Counted from the first letter of the stretch, positions 42,933 to 52,858 are shown. The stretch is DNA of 64,000 nt from Hymenobacter siberiensis (GCF_018967865.2 NZ_JAHLZY020000001.1:2046001-2110000), one strand, 5' to 3'. The notes: generated by a model not told the origin, from the letters alone. Numbers and translations: made by a program.

Positions 42933-43676
42933 ATGCTACTGCCCGCCGAAAAATCCGCGCTACCCACCCGCCTGACCACCGTTCTCTTCGATTTGGATGA
43001 TACCTTATTCGACCATATTGCCACGGCGCGGGCGTCGCTGCGGGCCAGTGCCGCCCCGCTGGCCTTCTTTCAAGCCATTGATTTCGAAGGATTCTACCAG
43101 CTCTACAGTGAGCTGCTGGAAGAATACCACGCCCTGCTGATGGCCGGCCGCTACTCCTATGAGGAGGCGCGGCGCCTGCGGTTTGAGCGGCTGCTAGCCC
43201 CGTACTGGCCCCGGGCCACTGCCGCCGAAATCGACCAGTTTGTGCAGGCCAACCAGGTGCATTATCCCCGGCTGCGCCAGCCCATGGCCGGGGCGCTGGC
43301 CCTGCTACAAGCCTTGAAACCGCACTACCGCATTGGGATAGTGACCAACAACCGCACAGCGGAACAGGAAGAAAAGCTCCGCTTTTTGGGAATGACGGGC
43401 CTGGTGGATGCCCTTATCACCTCCGAAGACGTGGGTGTGCCCAAGCCCAGCCCCCGCATTTTTGAGGTGGCCCTGCAGCGCCTGTCGGCCCGGCCCGAGG
43501 AAACCGTATTGGTGGGCGACAACTGGCAGGCCGACGTGCTGGGCGCGCTGGCCATGAGCATCCGGCCAGTGTGGCTCAACCGGTTGGGGACCGCACGGCC
43601 CCTGCCTCACATAGCCGAAATCACCAGCTTCGAGCCCCTGGCCGATGCCCTGCGCATTATTGTTGCCCCTAGCTAG
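42933..43676 (+). CDS. HAD-superfamily hydrolase, YjjG/nucleotidase-like (247 aa)
   Basis: VLFDLDDTLFDH carries the nucleophile Asp and partner Asp of motif I; IVTNNRTAEQEEK is motif II, and VPKPSPRIFEVAL motif III, with VGDNWQADVLGA as motif IV. The cap is helical (C1, subfamily IA). It probably dephosphorylates small phosphates or nucleotides. It precedes a Nudix gene by 76 bp, and the two could form an operon for nucleotide-pool cleaning. Confidence 0.9.
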   Translation: MLLPAEKSALPTRLTTVLFDLDDTLFDHIATARASLRASAAPLAFFQAIDFEGFYQLYSELLEEYHALLMAGRYSYEEARRLRFERLLAPYWPRATAAEIDQFVQANQVHYPRLRQPMAGALALLQALKPHYRIGIVTNNRTAEQEEKLRFLGMTGLVDALITSEDVGVPKPSPRIFEVALQRLSARPEETVLVGDNWQADVLGALAMSIRPVWLNRLGTARPLPHIAEITSFEPLADALRIIVAPS

Positions 43677-43752
43677 GGAGTGCCAGGGTCGATTTCTTGT
43701 TCCGCTGCCCGTTCTTTGACCGCACCAACATTCACCTTTCCCTTCCGCCACC

Positions 43753-44265
43753 ATGCAGATTATCGAGCGTACCCGCGTTTTCAACGGCCACTACAAAGTC
43801 AACCAGCTCTTGGTGCAGGACGGCGACGCGCAGCTCAAGCGCGAGCAGTTTGCGCCCGGCAAGGCCGTGGCCGCGCTGGTCTACGACACGGCCCGGCAGG
43901 TGTACGTGCTCACCCGCCAGTTCCGCATCGGCCCGGAAGCCGAGATTCTGGAAATAGCCGCCGGCATGATTGACCAGGGAGAAGCCCCCGAAACGGCCGT
44001 GCGCCGCGAGATTCACGAGGAGCTGGGCTACGAGGTAGACAAGCTGGAAGAGATAGTGTGCATCTGGCCCTCGCCGGGCACCAGCTCCGAGGAAATCACC
44101 GTGTACTACGCCGAGGTGAGCCGCCGCACCGGCGAAGGCGGCGGGCTGGCCGAGGAAAACGAGCGCATCGAAATGGTGGAGCTGAGCTGGGAAGCGCTGG
44201 TAGCCGAGCCGCTAAGGGATGCGAAGACGGTGATTGCCGTGCAATGGGTGAGGTTGCGGGGGTAA
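43753..44265 (+). CDS. Nudix hydrolase, ADP-sugar type (170 aa)
   Basis: The Nudix box is perfect: GMIDQGEAPETAVRREIHEELGY (G-x5-E-x7-R-E-U-x-E-E-x-G-U, residues 76-98). VYVLTRQFRIGPEAEILEIAAG upstream and PSPGTSSEEITVYYAEVS downstream match the NudF/NudK ADP-ribose/GDP-mannose pyrophosphatase group. It cleaves a nucleoside diphosphate sugar into two phosphates. Confidence 0.93.
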   Translation: MQIIERTRVFNGHYKVNQLLVQDGDAQLKREQFAPGKAVAALVYDTARQVYVLTRQFRIGPEAEILEIAAGMIDQGEAPETAVRREIHEELGYEVDKLEEIVCIWPSPGTSSEEITVYYAEVSRRTGEGGGLAEENERIEMVELSWEALVAEPLRDAKTVIAVQWVRLRG

Positions 44266-44397
44266 GCGTAGGGCCACTGCTTGTTGGGCCTGTTTCGTGG
44301 GGAAGCTTACGGTCGGCCGACGATATAGCAGGCTTCCACCGAATGAATCAGAGTATCAGATTGGTAGAAAATAAAGCCACTTCTTTCTTCGCTGAAT

Positions 44398-45783
44398 ATG
44401 TTCTTATTATTCACTCTGGCATTAGGACTAGTTGCTCAAACGCCTAATCCACCGCTTACCACTTTCCGTGGACACATTGAGAATGCGCTTGCTACGGACT
44501 CAATTCGTTTGACAGTTGCCTTCAAAGACACAATCATAGCCGTCGACAAGCGGGGTGATTTCTTTTGGAAGCTGACAAGCCTTAAACAATCTACTCCGAC
44601 CAAGTTCGAGTACGGGAATAAGCAAACACAGCTTTATCTCACTCCGGGTGACCAACTGGTTATGCGAGTGGATTACAAGCACTTTAGCCAATCCATCGTT
44701 TACCGGGGAAGGGGATGCAAAGTCAATGATTACTTAGCCCAGTCGGATTATACATTCGAATATGGGCAACCAACTGGCGCTTTACGCTTAAGCAGTTTCC
44801 CAAAGGGTACGCCAGCCGATGCCAGAACAGCAGCCGATTCATTACGTCAGGCTAGGCGGGATTTTCTGGCCGTTTACGATAAAGTTCATGCTTTGCCCGC
44901 TGCTTTCGTGCAGGAGCAACAGATTGCCTTTGATTGCACCTGGGCAACGCAGCAGCTTGGATACGCTTTTAAACACCGCAGTGACGCGATGCCGGCCGGT
45001 TATTTCGATTTTATGCGTCAGGTGCCGGTCCGGGAAATAGAGCGGCTGAGCACCCGTGGCCTCATTGATAATTCCAGATTAGCCAATCTAATATTTGGCT
45101 ACCCAGTCCGATTAGCGCCGCAAGGCAAACTAAGTATGGACCCGCTACAGGGGGCGCTCATCTATGATACTGCCACCAAAGAACTGGGAAACGGGCAAGC
45201 GCGTAAATGGGCTATCGGATTGCTTTTCCAAAATAATTTACTCGAAAATGCAGCTGGTGCTAAAGCATTTTATCAGAGCTTCAAGCGGGTTAATATGGAT
45301 TCAACTTTGGCTAGAAGCCTCCGGGAAAGCCTGTTGGCACTTGAAAAGCTCAAGGGTAAACCAGCCCCTGGTTTTACGCTAATGGATAGAAATAAGAAGC
45401 CGGTTTCCCTGAGCGATTTCCGGGGCAAAGTCGTGTACCTGGATTTTTGGGGAACTTGGTGCGCACCTTGTATGCGCGAGTTGAATGAGTTTGCACCCGA
45501 CCTCCGACAAAAATTAGGCGGGCAAGACGTGGTTTTTCTTTACATATCGGTAGGGGACGCTGAGAATAAGTGGCTAAAAACCATAGCGAATGAGCATTTT
45601 ACCAGCTTTAACAGCATTCACTTGCGCTCAACTAATGGTGAGATAGCCAGGCTTTACAATGTAGACTCTTTTCCAAGCTATTTCATTATTGGTCGCAATG
45701 GAAATATTTTCCAGTCCTATGCTCCGCGACCTTCCGATATAGATACTATCAGCAAGGCTCTTGATAAAGCCCTTAAGCAATGA
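44398..45783 (+). CDS. Secreted TlpA-like thiol-disulfide protein (461 aa)
   Basis: A signal-like start (FLLFTLALGLVAQ) precedes a long beta-rich N-terminal domain (about 300 residues, unassigned). The C-terminal thioredoxin domain has VVYLDFWGTWCAPCMRELNEF and the cis-Pro region VDSFPSYFIIGRNG. Bacteroidota use such proteins in the periplasm to reduce or protect cysteines. GC is lower than in most neighbours, suggesting a different origin. Confidence 0.85.
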   Translation: MFLLFTLALGLVAQTPNPPLTTFRGHIENALATDSIRLTVAFKDTIIAVDKRGDFFWKLTSLKQSTPTKFEYGNKQTQLYLTPGDQLVMRVDYKHFSQSIVYRGRGCKVNDYLAQSDYTFEYGQPTGALRLSSFPKGTPADARTAADSLRQARRDFLAVYDKVHALPAAFVQEQQIAFDCTWATQQLGYAFKHRSDAMPAGYFDFMRQVPVREIERLSTRGLIDNSRLANLIFGYPVRLAPQGKLSMDPLQGALIYDTATKELGNGQARKWAIGLLFQNNLLENAAGAKAFYQSFKRVNMDSTLARSLRESLLALEKLKGKPAPGFTLMDRNKKPVSLSDFRGKVVYLDFWGTWCAPCMRELNEFAPDLRQKLGGQDVVFLYISVGDAENKWLKTIANEHFTSFNSIHLRSTNGEIARLYNVDSFPSYFIIGRNGNIFQSYAPRPSDIDTISKALDKALKQ

Positions 45784-45878
45784 TTATCAATTTTTTATCT
45801 TAAAGTTATAAGCCCAATTGGCCAGTTTAAGCTTCATGTGAATGCAGACCAGTCGAAAGCAGCGGCCCTGTGGCAGCG

Positions 45879-46469
45879 CTACTGCGCTGCCGGCATTTCC
45901 AGCGTGTAATCAAACGTCTGGTACAGCTTGGCGTCGCGGATGCTCACGTTGAGTTCCTGCGGGTCCATTTTGGGGAAGGGGATGACGGCCTTGCCCTGGT
46001 AGAGGTCGCGGCCGAAGAAGCGGCCGGTGGCGGGGGCCAGGGTTTGGGTGAAGACTTCCTTGCCGGCTTTGTCGGTGGCGGTGAGGGTGAGGTTGGACAT
46101 TTCCACGCCTTTGGGGCCCTGGCGGTGCACGATGACCACCAGCGTGCCACCGGCCGGAATGGCGGCCACGCGGCGCTGGTAGGTGGTATCGGCCCAGTCG
46201 TGCAGCTTTTTGAGGTGGGTGATTTCCGTGAGGATGTCGGTGTAGGAGCGGTAGCCGAGGCGGGTGAAGGAGCCGTCGACGTCCTGCTCGTCGTCGGTGT
46301 TTTTGGTTACGTTTTTCACGTAGGGCGACTCCTCGTCCTTCTGGGCGAAGGTGTAGCGCTTACGGCCTTTTGCGGCCTTGCCGGTGGGCTGGGCCAGGGC
46401 GGCCCCGGCGCACAGCAGGAGCAGGCTGATGGTGAGGAAATGACGGGCCAGGCGGGGTAGAAACTGCAT
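45879..46469 (-). CDS. Exported protein of unknown function (196 aa)
   Basis: Start MQFLPRLARHFLTISLLLL gives a signal peptide ending ALAQ. The mature part has TFAQKDEESPYVKNVTKN, a helical segment, then a beta-rich half (GGTLVVIVHRQGPKG, LTATDKAGKEVFTQTL, ATGRFFGRDLYQG) resembling a small immunoglobulin-like domain. No family recognised. Confidence 0.65.
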   Translation of the reverse strand: MQFLPRLARHFLTISLLLLCAGAALAQPTGKAAKGRKRYTFAQKDEESPYVKNVTKNTDDEQDVDGSFTRLGYRSYTDILTEITHLKKLHDWADTTYQRRVAAIPAGGTLVVIVHRQGPKGVEMSNLTLTATDKAGKEVFTQTLAPATGRFFGRDLYQGKAVIPFPKMDPQELNVSIRDAKLYQTFDYTLEMPAAQ

Positions 46470-46957
46470 CAGAAAAATTAAAATATGGAGTTTAAGAGGA
46501 CGGATTCGTATTATGAATAATTGGGGCTGCAAAGAAACGAAGGCCCCGCCGGAATCCCCTGCATTACCCCCTGGAAAATTGGACTGGTCCCACCGGGTAC
46601 TTGTTGATTTAAGCGTAATCCGGTCGTAATGCAGGCTTCACAGGCATGGACGAACTTTGAAAGCAGGATTTTCACCGGTTATCAACTTTCCTGCTATGTA
46701 CTTTCCGGCTTTGATTTCGGGGCTGCGCCGTCTGGGGCGCTGGCTCGTGTACGAGGTGTTTCGGCTGGCCTTGTAGTGTGCGTATGCCCTGCACACGCTG
46801 GGTAGCTTGCGCTCGGCCCTGGGCGGCGGGTTTGGCCGCCGGTCGACGGGGCCAGCCATCCGGCCGCGTCGGCAGGCGGGGCCGGCGCGTGGGGGGCGGT
46901 TCATTCAACCGGCGGCGGCATGAGGATAGCCCCCGCGCCTTCGTCCGGATTGGGGAA
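46470..46957. other. Gene-poor stretch upstream of the LpxH-like gene
   Basis: A 26-codon frame at 46696 (MYFPALISGLRRLGRWLVYE) ends at a TAG near 46774; it could be a leader peptide or the relic of a longer start. The remainder is GC-rich with many out-of-frame codons. Nothing else can be assigned. Confidence 0.35.
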
Positions 46958-47851
46958 ATGCCCCCGGTGATTGTGCCCAGGCCTAAAGCCCGCCGCAAGC
47001 GCCGCGTGCAGGTGGCCGTCATCAGCGACGTGCACCTGGGTACCTATGGCTGCCACGCCACCGAACTGCTGCGCTACCTCAAGAGCATCCGGCCGCAGGT
47101 GCTGGTACTAAACGGCGACATCGTGGACATCTGGCAGTTCAGCAAAAACTACTGGCCGCCGGCCCACATGCGGGTGGTGCGCTACCTGACCGGCCTGGCC
47201 GCCAAGGGCGTCAAAATCCATTACCTGACCGGCAACCACGACGAGCTGCTGCGCAAGTTTGCCGGCCTGAAGCTGGGCAATTTCCGCCTCGACAACAAGC
47301 TGGTGCTCGACCTGCCCCACGGCCGCACTTGGCTGTTTCACGGCGACGTGTTTGACGTGACCATGCGGCACTCGCGCTGGCTGGCCCGGCTGGGTGGCCA
47401 CGGCTACGATTTGCTGATTCTCATCAACCGCTGCGTGAACTACCTGCTGGCCAGGCTGGGCCGGCCCCGCGTGGCCCTGAGCAAGCTGGTGAAGGAGCGG
47501 GTGAAATCGGCGGTTTCGGCGGTGAGCAACTTCGAGGAAACGGCCGCTGCCATTGCCGCCGATGGGGGCTACCGCTACGTGGCCTGCGGGCACATTCATC
47601 AGCCCGAAATCAAGCCCCTGCCCACCGAAAAAGGGGAGGTAGTTTACCTGAATTCCGGCGATTGGGTGGAAAATCTGACGGCCCTCGAATACACGGCTGA
47701 GGCCGGCTGGCAGCTCTATTATTACAACGACGACCCCCGCATGCAGCAGGCCGCCGATGCCGACGCGGCCGATGCCGCCGAGGAACTCGCCGATGCCAAC
47801 CCGGCGCAGCTGCTGGAAGTGTTGTTGGCCGAGTTTAAGATTAAGGCGTAA
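46958..47851 (+). CDS. UDP-2,3-diacylglucosamine diphosphatase-like metallophosphoesterase (297 aa)
   Basis: Metallophosphoesterase motifs in order: VISDVHLGTYG (DxH), LNGDIVDIWQF (GD), LTGNHDELLR (GNHD), LFHGDVFD, and ACGHIHQPE (GHxH). This set matches LpxH-type phosphoesterases that make lipid X for lipid A. A glycosyltransferase follows after a palindromic repeat. The start at 46958 (MPPVIVPRPKARRKR) is conserved-looking; further-upstream codons lack sense. Confidence 0.88.
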   Translation: MPPVIVPRPKARRKRRVQVAVISDVHLGTYGCHATELLRYLKSIRPQVLVLNGDIVDIWQFSKNYWPPAHMRVVRYLTGLAAKGVKIHYLTGNHDELLRKFAGLKLGNFRLDNKLVLDLPHGRTWLFHGDVFDVTMRHSRWLARLGGHGYDLLILINRCVNYLLARLGRPRVALSKLVKERVKSAVSAVSNFEETAAAIAADGGYRYVACGHIHQPEIKPLPTEKGEVVYLNSGDWVENLTALEYTAEAGWQLYYYNDDPRMQQAADADAADAAEELADANPAQLLEVLLAEFKIKA

Positions 47852-47877
47852 ACGGTGGTGTTGAACAGTAATAAAGC

Positions 47878-47977
47878 ACGTCATGCTGAGCGCAGTCGAA
47901 GCATCTCTACCGCGAGAGTAATTAATTGCTCCCATAACGAAGCGGTAGAGATGCTTCGACTACGCTCAGCATGACGT
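47878..47977. repeat. gtcatgctgagc-family palindrome
   Basis: Arms acgtcatgctgagcgcagtc and gactacgctcagcatgacgt about 60 bases apart, between the phosphoesterase and the glycosyltransferase. Confidence 0.9.
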
Positions 47978-48025
47978 TCAGTTTATTACGCTACTATTCA
48001 GTCTGAAACAATCTGAAACTATTAA

Positions 48026-49054
48026 ATGTCCCGAATCCTCTACGCCATCCAGGGCACCGGCAACGGCCATCTTAGCCGCGCCCTCGATGTGGTGCCGCTG
48101 CTGCAAAGCCGCTGCCAGCAGCTCGACCTGCTTGTGAGCGGCCCGCCCGCCGATTTGCCCCTGCCTTTTGAGGTGAAGTACAGGGCGCAGGGCATGGGGT
48201 TTGTGTTTGGTAAAAAGGGCGGCATCAACTTCGTGAAGACGTTTTTGCAGTTCAACTCGGCCAAATTTCTGCACGAAGTCCGGCACCTGCCGGTGGAGGA
48301 ATACGATTTGGTTATCAGTGATTTTGAGCCGGTGAGTAGCTGGGCCTGCAAGCTGCGGCAAGTGCCCTGCGTGGCCCTCAGCCACCAAAGTGCCGTGCTC
48401 AATCCGGCCTCGCCGCGCCCCGATGCTGAAGACCCCGCCGGCCGCGCCGTGCTGAAGCACTACGCCCCCAATACGGCGCAGTACGGCTTTCATTTTCAGT
48501 CGTATGCGCCGGAGATTTCTACGCCCGTTATCCGCCAGCAGGTGCGCGAGCTGAGCCCCACCAACGAAGGCCACTACACCGTTTATCTGCCGGCCTACGA
48601 GGAGGAAATACTGGTGGAGCGCCTGCAGCACCTGAGCCACCGCGTGCGCTGGGAGGTGTTCAGCAAGCACAGCCAGACGCCTGCCACCTACGGCAACGTG
48701 CAGGTGTGGCCCGTGAGCGGCCCGGCCTTTCTCGACAGCCTGGCCCGCTCGGCCGGCGTGCTCTGCGGGGCCGGTTTCGAAACCCCCGCCGAGGCGCTGT
48801 ACCTGGGCAAAAAGCTGCTGGTGATGCCCATGAAGCAGCAATACGAGCAGCAATGCAACGCCGCCGCGCTGGTCCAGATGGGCGTGCCCGTCATCAAAAA
48901 CTTCAAAGACAAGAACCTGGACAAGGTGGACCAGTGGCTGAACCGCGACGAAACCATCCCCGTGGATTACCCCGACCAAACGGCCGCCGTGATTGATAAG
49001 CTGCTGCGGGAGCAATTGTATGGAAGTGGTGTTGGGACGGTTGTGGGCCAGTAA
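48026..49054 (+). CDS. Glycosyltransferase, GT28/MurG-like (342 aa)
   Basis: The N-terminus ILYAIQGTGNGHLSRALDVV is the glycine-rich acceptor loop of GT-B enzymes; LVISDFEPVSSWACKL and, near the C-terminus, LCGAGFETPAEALYLGKKLLVMPMKQQYEQQCNA match the family with the nucleotide-sugar-binding helix. It likely transfers a sugar to a lipid or glycan at the inner membrane. It follows the LpxH-like gene, which supports an envelope role. Confidence 0.87.
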   Translation: MSRILYAIQGTGNGHLSRALDVVPLLQSRCQQLDLLVSGPPADLPLPFEVKYRAQGMGFVFGKKGGINFVKTFLQFNSAKFLHEVRHLPVEEYDLVISDFEPVSSWACKLRQVPCVALSHQSAVLNPASPRPDAEDPAGRAVLKHYAPNTAQYGFHFQSYAPEISTPVIRQQVRELSPTNEGHYTVYLPAYEEEILVERLQHLSHRVRWEVFSKHSQTPATYGNVQVWPVSGPAFLDSLARSAGVLCGAGFETPAEALYLGKKLLVMPMKQQYEQQCNAAALVQMGVPVIKNFKDKNLDKVDQWLNRDETIPVDYPDQTAAVIDKLLREQLYGSGVGTVVGQ

Positions 49055-49065
49055 AAAGCGAAAAA

Positions 49066-49100
49066 GAACGTCATGCAGAGCGCAGCGAAGCATGACGTCC
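49066..49100. repeat. Short gtcatgc palindrome unit
   Basis: gaacgtcatgc and gcatgacgtc separated by a short loop, after the glycosyltransferase stop; may serve as a terminator. Confidence 0.65.
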
Positions 49101-49143
49101 AGTCTGCATGACTCACTATTAATAAATTCTCCGCGCCCCGCGC

Positions 49144-50613
49144 ATGATTAAACTGCCGCCTAACTACTCCGAGCCGCTGCCCGCCGCATTCTACCCGGCC
49201 TCCGCTCCGTTACCCTTTTCCCGGGCCGATTTTGGTCCCGATTTCCAGTGGGGTGCCTCGGCCGCCGCTTACCAGACGGAGGGCGCGTGGCAGCACCAGG
49301 GCAAAGGCCCCAGCATCTGGGACGATTTTACGCGCCGCAAGGGCACCATCCGGCGCAACGAGCATGGGCGCGTGGCCGCCGATTTCTACAACCGTTACGA
49401 AACCGACCTGGACCTGGCCAGCGGCATGGGCCTGACCGATTTCCGGTTCTCGGCCGCGTGGTCGCGGGTGCTGCCCGAGGGCACCGGGGCCGTGAACCGC
49501 CGCGGCCTCGACTACTACGACCGGCTGGTGGATGCCTGTCTGGAGCGCGACCTGCGGCCCCTGCTCACGCTCTACCACTGGGATTTGCCCAGCGCCCTGC
49601 AGGCCAAAGGCGGCTGGGCGAATCGCAGCATCGTGGGCTGGTTTTCGGAGTATGCCCAGCTCATGGCCCGTCGCCTCGGCGACCGGGTGCCGCAATGGGC
49701 CGTGCTGAATGAGCCCATGGTATTTGTGGGCGCGGGCCACCTGCTGGGGGTGCACGCGCCCGGCCGGCGGCACCTTGGGGCCTTCCTGTCGGCGGCCCAC
49801 CATGCCACGCTGGCCCAGGCCGAGGGCGGCCGCGCCCTGCGCGCCATGCTACCGGACTCGGCCCGGATTGGCACCACGTTTTCGTGCTCGCACCTCACGC
49901 CGCACCGCCCCGGCAATGCCTATGACGAAGCCGCCACCCGCCGCGCCGATGCCCTGCTGAACCGCTTTTTCGTGGAGCCCACCCTTGGCCTGGGCTACCC
50001 CGTGGCCGAGCTGCCAGCCCTGCGCTGGCTGCTGGACCGCTACCAGAAACCCGGCGACGAGCAGCGCATGGCCTTTGATTTCGACTTCTGGGGCATCCAG
50101 AACTACACTCGTGAGGTGGTGAAATTTTCGCCCTGGCTGCCGCTGCAATGGGCGGCGCTGGTATCCGCCAGGCAGCGCGGCGTGCCTTATACCGACATGG
50201 GCTGGGAGGTATATCCCGAGTCGGTTTACCAAATGTTGAAACAGTTTGCTGCTTATCCAAATGCACCAACTTTGATGATAACTGAAAGTGGCTCAGCGTT
50301 TCCGGATGTGGCAGCGGAGGGCCAGGTGCCCGATGCCGCCCGCCGGGCGTACCTGCAGGCGGCCATCGGGCAGGTGCTGCGGGCCCGGCGCGATGGCGTG
50401 GACGTGAGCGGCTACTTCGCCTGGAGCCTCACCGATAACTTCGAATGGGCCGAGGGCTACGGGCCGCGCTTCGGGTTGATTCACGTCGATTACGAAACGC
50501 AGGAGCGGATTGTGAAGGACTCGGGGCGCTGGTACCAGGCGTTTCTGGGCGGACAGGCGGTAGAAAGTAACGTGGACTTTGTAGTCCGTGGCTCGCACAA
50601 CTTGGGCCGGTAA
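49144..50613 (+). CDS. Glycoside hydrolase family 1, beta-glucosidase (489 aa)
   Basis: FQWGASAAAYQTEGAW and GKGPSIWDDF open the GH1 barrel. The acid/base Glu190 is in WAVLNEPMVF, and the nucleophile Glu381 in TLMITESGSAF (the usual ITENG is ESG here); FAWSLTDNFEWAEGY is the C-terminal substrate loop. No signal peptide, so cytoplasmic. It hydrolyses beta-glucosides or galactosides. Confidence 0.94.
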   Translation: MIKLPPNYSEPLPAAFYPASAPLPFSRADFGPDFQWGASAAAYQTEGAWQHQGKGPSIWDDFTRRKGTIRRNEHGRVAADFYNRYETDLDLASGMGLTDFRFSAAWSRVLPEGTGAVNRRGLDYYDRLVDACLERDLRPLLTLYHWDLPSALQAKGGWANRSIVGWFSEYAQLMARRLGDRVPQWAVLNEPMVFVGAGHLLGVHAPGRRHLGAFLSAAHHATLAQAEGGRALRAMLPDSARIGTTFSCSHLTPHRPGNAYDEAATRRADALLNRFFVEPTLGLGYPVAELPALRWLLDRYQKPGDEQRMAFDFDFWGIQNYTREVVKFSPWLPLQWAALVSARQRGVPYTDMGWEVYPESVYQMLKQFAAYPNAPTLMITESGSAFPDVAAEGQVPDAARRAYLQAAIGQVLRARRDGVDVSGYFAWSLTDNFEWAEGYGPRFGLIHVDYETQERIVKDSGRWYQAFLGGQAVESNVDFVVRGSHNLGR

Positions 50614-50623
50614 GCGGCCACTC

Positions 50624-50657
50624 GCGCACTACGCGGACTAAAAGTCCGTGCTACAGC
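50624..50657. repeat. gcggactaaaagtccgc-type hairpin
   Basis: A unit like those at 4421-4492. Its cta (50651-50653) is the complement of the TAG stop codon of the next gene on the minus strand. Confidence 0.7.
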
Positions 50658-51283
50658 AGCATATCGCGGCAGTTCAGAAACTTCTCAATCAACAGCTCTG
50701 GTTGCTGCTCATCAAACTCCCCAAAGCCCAGTACGAAAGCCGGCTTGGGCTGCACAAATTTGAGGGCAGCATTCACCGTTTTCAGGTAAGGATTGATGCG
50801 GGCCTGGTTGCCCTCGGCGGCGGCAAATTCGGCATCCCAGCGCAATAATTCGGGGTCTTTGCGGACCAGGAAGGGAATAACGAAGGGCACGAAGCGGCCG
50901 AAAATCGGGTTTTCGTCGGTGGTGAGGCGGGTATCGGGCCAGATGTGAAATTCGGCGAACGAGGCCGGCGGCTCCACCACGAAAGAAGCCTTTTCGACGG
51001 TCATTTCGGCAAATAGCTCGAGCCGGTTGGGCTGGGAGTAGAGCTGCGCGTAGGCCGCGTACCACACCGTAATACCGGCCTGATTGACCAGCTGGTAAGG
51101 GTGGAAGGAGCTGGCGATGCCCAGGCCGCCATGCGCCCCGATAACCTGCTGGTACAGCTCGCCAAACATCCCCAAATCAGCCGATTGCTGGTAGGGCTGG
51201 TTGGTGAGGCCGTAGAGGTAGAAGCTGGCGAAATCGGTGAGGGACGGGCCGATGGGGGCGGAAGCGGGAGGGGAGTCGGGCAC
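50651..51283 (-). CDS. Uncharacterised protein (210 aa)
   Basis: Not recognised. Start MPDSPPASAPIGPSLTDF; the rest is an alpha/beta mix (FHPYQLVNQAGITVWYAAYAQLY) without signal peptide. Its stop codon lies in a palindromic repeat. Codon use matches the genome, so a native gene is likely. Confidence 0.6.
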   Translation of the reverse strand: MPDSPPASAPIGPSLTDFASFYLYGLTNQPYQQSADLGMFGELYQQVIGAHGGLGIASSFHPYQLVNQAGITVWYAAYAQLYSQPNRLELFAEMTVEKASFVVEPPASFAEFHIWPDTRLTTDENPIFGRFVPFVIPFLVRKDPELLRWDAEFAAAEGNQARINPYLKTVNAALKFVQPKPAFVLGFGEFDEQQPELLIEKFLNCRDMLL

Positions 51284-51420
51284 GGGAAGCAGCGGTAACG
51301 GGAAAAACGGGGCCGGGAAACGGCTTAGCAGTCCGCAAACCTACTTCTCAACTTGTAACCTCACCCTGCGCTGGCCACGCCCGTGCTACATTCGGGCCCC
51401 TGAATTTCTGCCTGTCGCCC

Positions 51421-51880
51421 ATGCTCCTCACTATCTCCACCACCTGCCAGCCCGCCACCTACCAGCCCGCCACCGACCTGGGCTACCTGCTGCACAAGAA
51501 CCCGGCGCGCCTACAAGGATTGAAGTAGCCGGCGGCCAGGCCCACGTTTTCTATCCCGAAGCCACCGCCGAGCGCTGTACTGCCGCCCTGCTCCTCGACC
51601 TCGACCCCATCGGTCTGGTGCGCGGCCGGAGCGGCGGCCGCGGCGAAGGCTTTGCCCTGGAGCAATACGTGAACGACCGGCCCTACGTGGCCTCGTCCTT
51701 CCTGAGCGCGGCCCTGAGCAAAGCCTTCGGCACGGCTATGAACAGCACCTGCAAAGACAAGTCCGACCTGCCCAACGAAGCGATGCCGCTGGCCATTAAA
51801 GTGGCCGTCGTCTCCGCGCCCGGTCCCGACTGGCCCCGCCGCCTCTTCGAGCCGCTGGGCTACGAGGTGTACATCGAAAC
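51421..51880 (+). pseudogene. hen1: Hen1 RNA 2'-O-methyltransferase, broken N-terminal part
   Basis: MLLTISTTCQPATYQPATD opens the bacterial Hen1 N-terminal domain; the sequence then runs out in a stop near 51526 and resumes one frame over with GGQAHVFYPEATAERCTAAL, DPIGLVRGR, EQYVNDRPYVASSFL and FEPLGYEV, all typical of Hen1. A 15-base tandem duplication (51448-51477) adds five residues. At 51881 an IS fragment cuts the gene off. Hen1 methylates RNA 3' ends during Pnkp/Hen1 RNA repair; the methyltransferase half and the Pnkp partner are missing here. Confidence 0.82.
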
Positions 51881-51884
51881 TACT

Positions 51885-52400
51885 CTACCCTACTGTTTTA
51901 GTTAATTGATAAAGAGTTAGTTGGCAAATAATAAATCGAAACACGGCGTTCATGCTAGCGATGAAGGCCGGGTCAGTGCTGCGGCCGGGCCGCGTGTATT
52001 GCCGCAGAGCGTTGAGGCCGTGGCGGCTGAAACTGGCGCGTTTGTAGCCGTTGTTTTTGGTTTTGATGGGTTGCACCTTTTCGTGGAGCCAGGTGCCCAC
52101 GCTGACACACAGCGCGTAGGCCAGGCTCACGAGGCCAACGAGTTTTTTGAGCTTGCCGCGGCACTGCAAATGCGTCCCGCGCAAGGCAAAGCCGCGCCCT
52201 TTCAGGTTCTGAAAGCAGGCTTCGATGGTCCAGCGCTTGCGGTAGAACTGGCCCAAAAAAGCGACGTTGGCCGTGCCGAAAAGGAACAGGTACCCGCCCC
52301 CGGTCAGGGCCGTGACCTGCGCCCCGCCCCAGACCCCGTCGACCTGGCACGCGGCCAGTTGGCGGCACTGGCCCGGGTGCAGGCCCCAGTCGGCCACGGC
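51885..52400 (-). pseudogene. IS4-type transposase C-terminal half, left arm
   Basis: Reads leftwards. GGAQVTALTGGGYLFLF, the Y-(x)2-R-W-x-I-E motif FYRKRWTIEACFQNLKGRGF (catalytic Glu) and SRHGLNALRQYTRPG are seen. The start is absent; a GTG at 52397 opens the remaining frame. Confidence 0.8.
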
Positions 52401-52858
52401 GTGACGGCGGCCGTGGCGGGGCGCAGGTCAAGGCGCTGGTCGGCGGCGAGTTTCTTTTTCTCTTTGGCACCTCGGGCTTGCAGCAGTTGGGCCAGCTCTA
52501 CGCCAAGCGCTGGACCATCGAGCAGTGCTTCCAGAATCTGAAAGGCCGGGGGTTTAACCTGGAAAATAGTCACTTGGCCTGCCACCACAAGCTGCGTAAA
52601 CTCCTGGCCCTGGTCAGTCTGGCCTACGCCTTTTGTCTGGCCGTGGGGCACGCCGCAGACCGACGCCAGCCCATCGCCCGCAAAAAACACGGGTACCGGG
52701 CCACGAGCCTGAGCCGCCACGGCTTGAACATCGTGCGCCAACTCACCCGTCCGACGACGGGCGCGCAAACAACAGTCAATCAGTTGGTTGAACAGCTACT
52801 GGATTGGGTTATCAAACAAGTACCTCATTATCAAATATCTGTGAAAATCATAGGGTAG
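52400..52858 (+). pseudogene. IS4-type transposase C-terminal half, right arm
   Basis: Reads rightwards. GGAQVKALVGGEFLFLFGT, LYAKRWTIEQCFQNLKGRGF and SRHGLNIVRQLTRP match the left arm at perhaps 60% identity, so it comes from a related but distinct element. N-terminal half lost. Confidence 0.8.
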
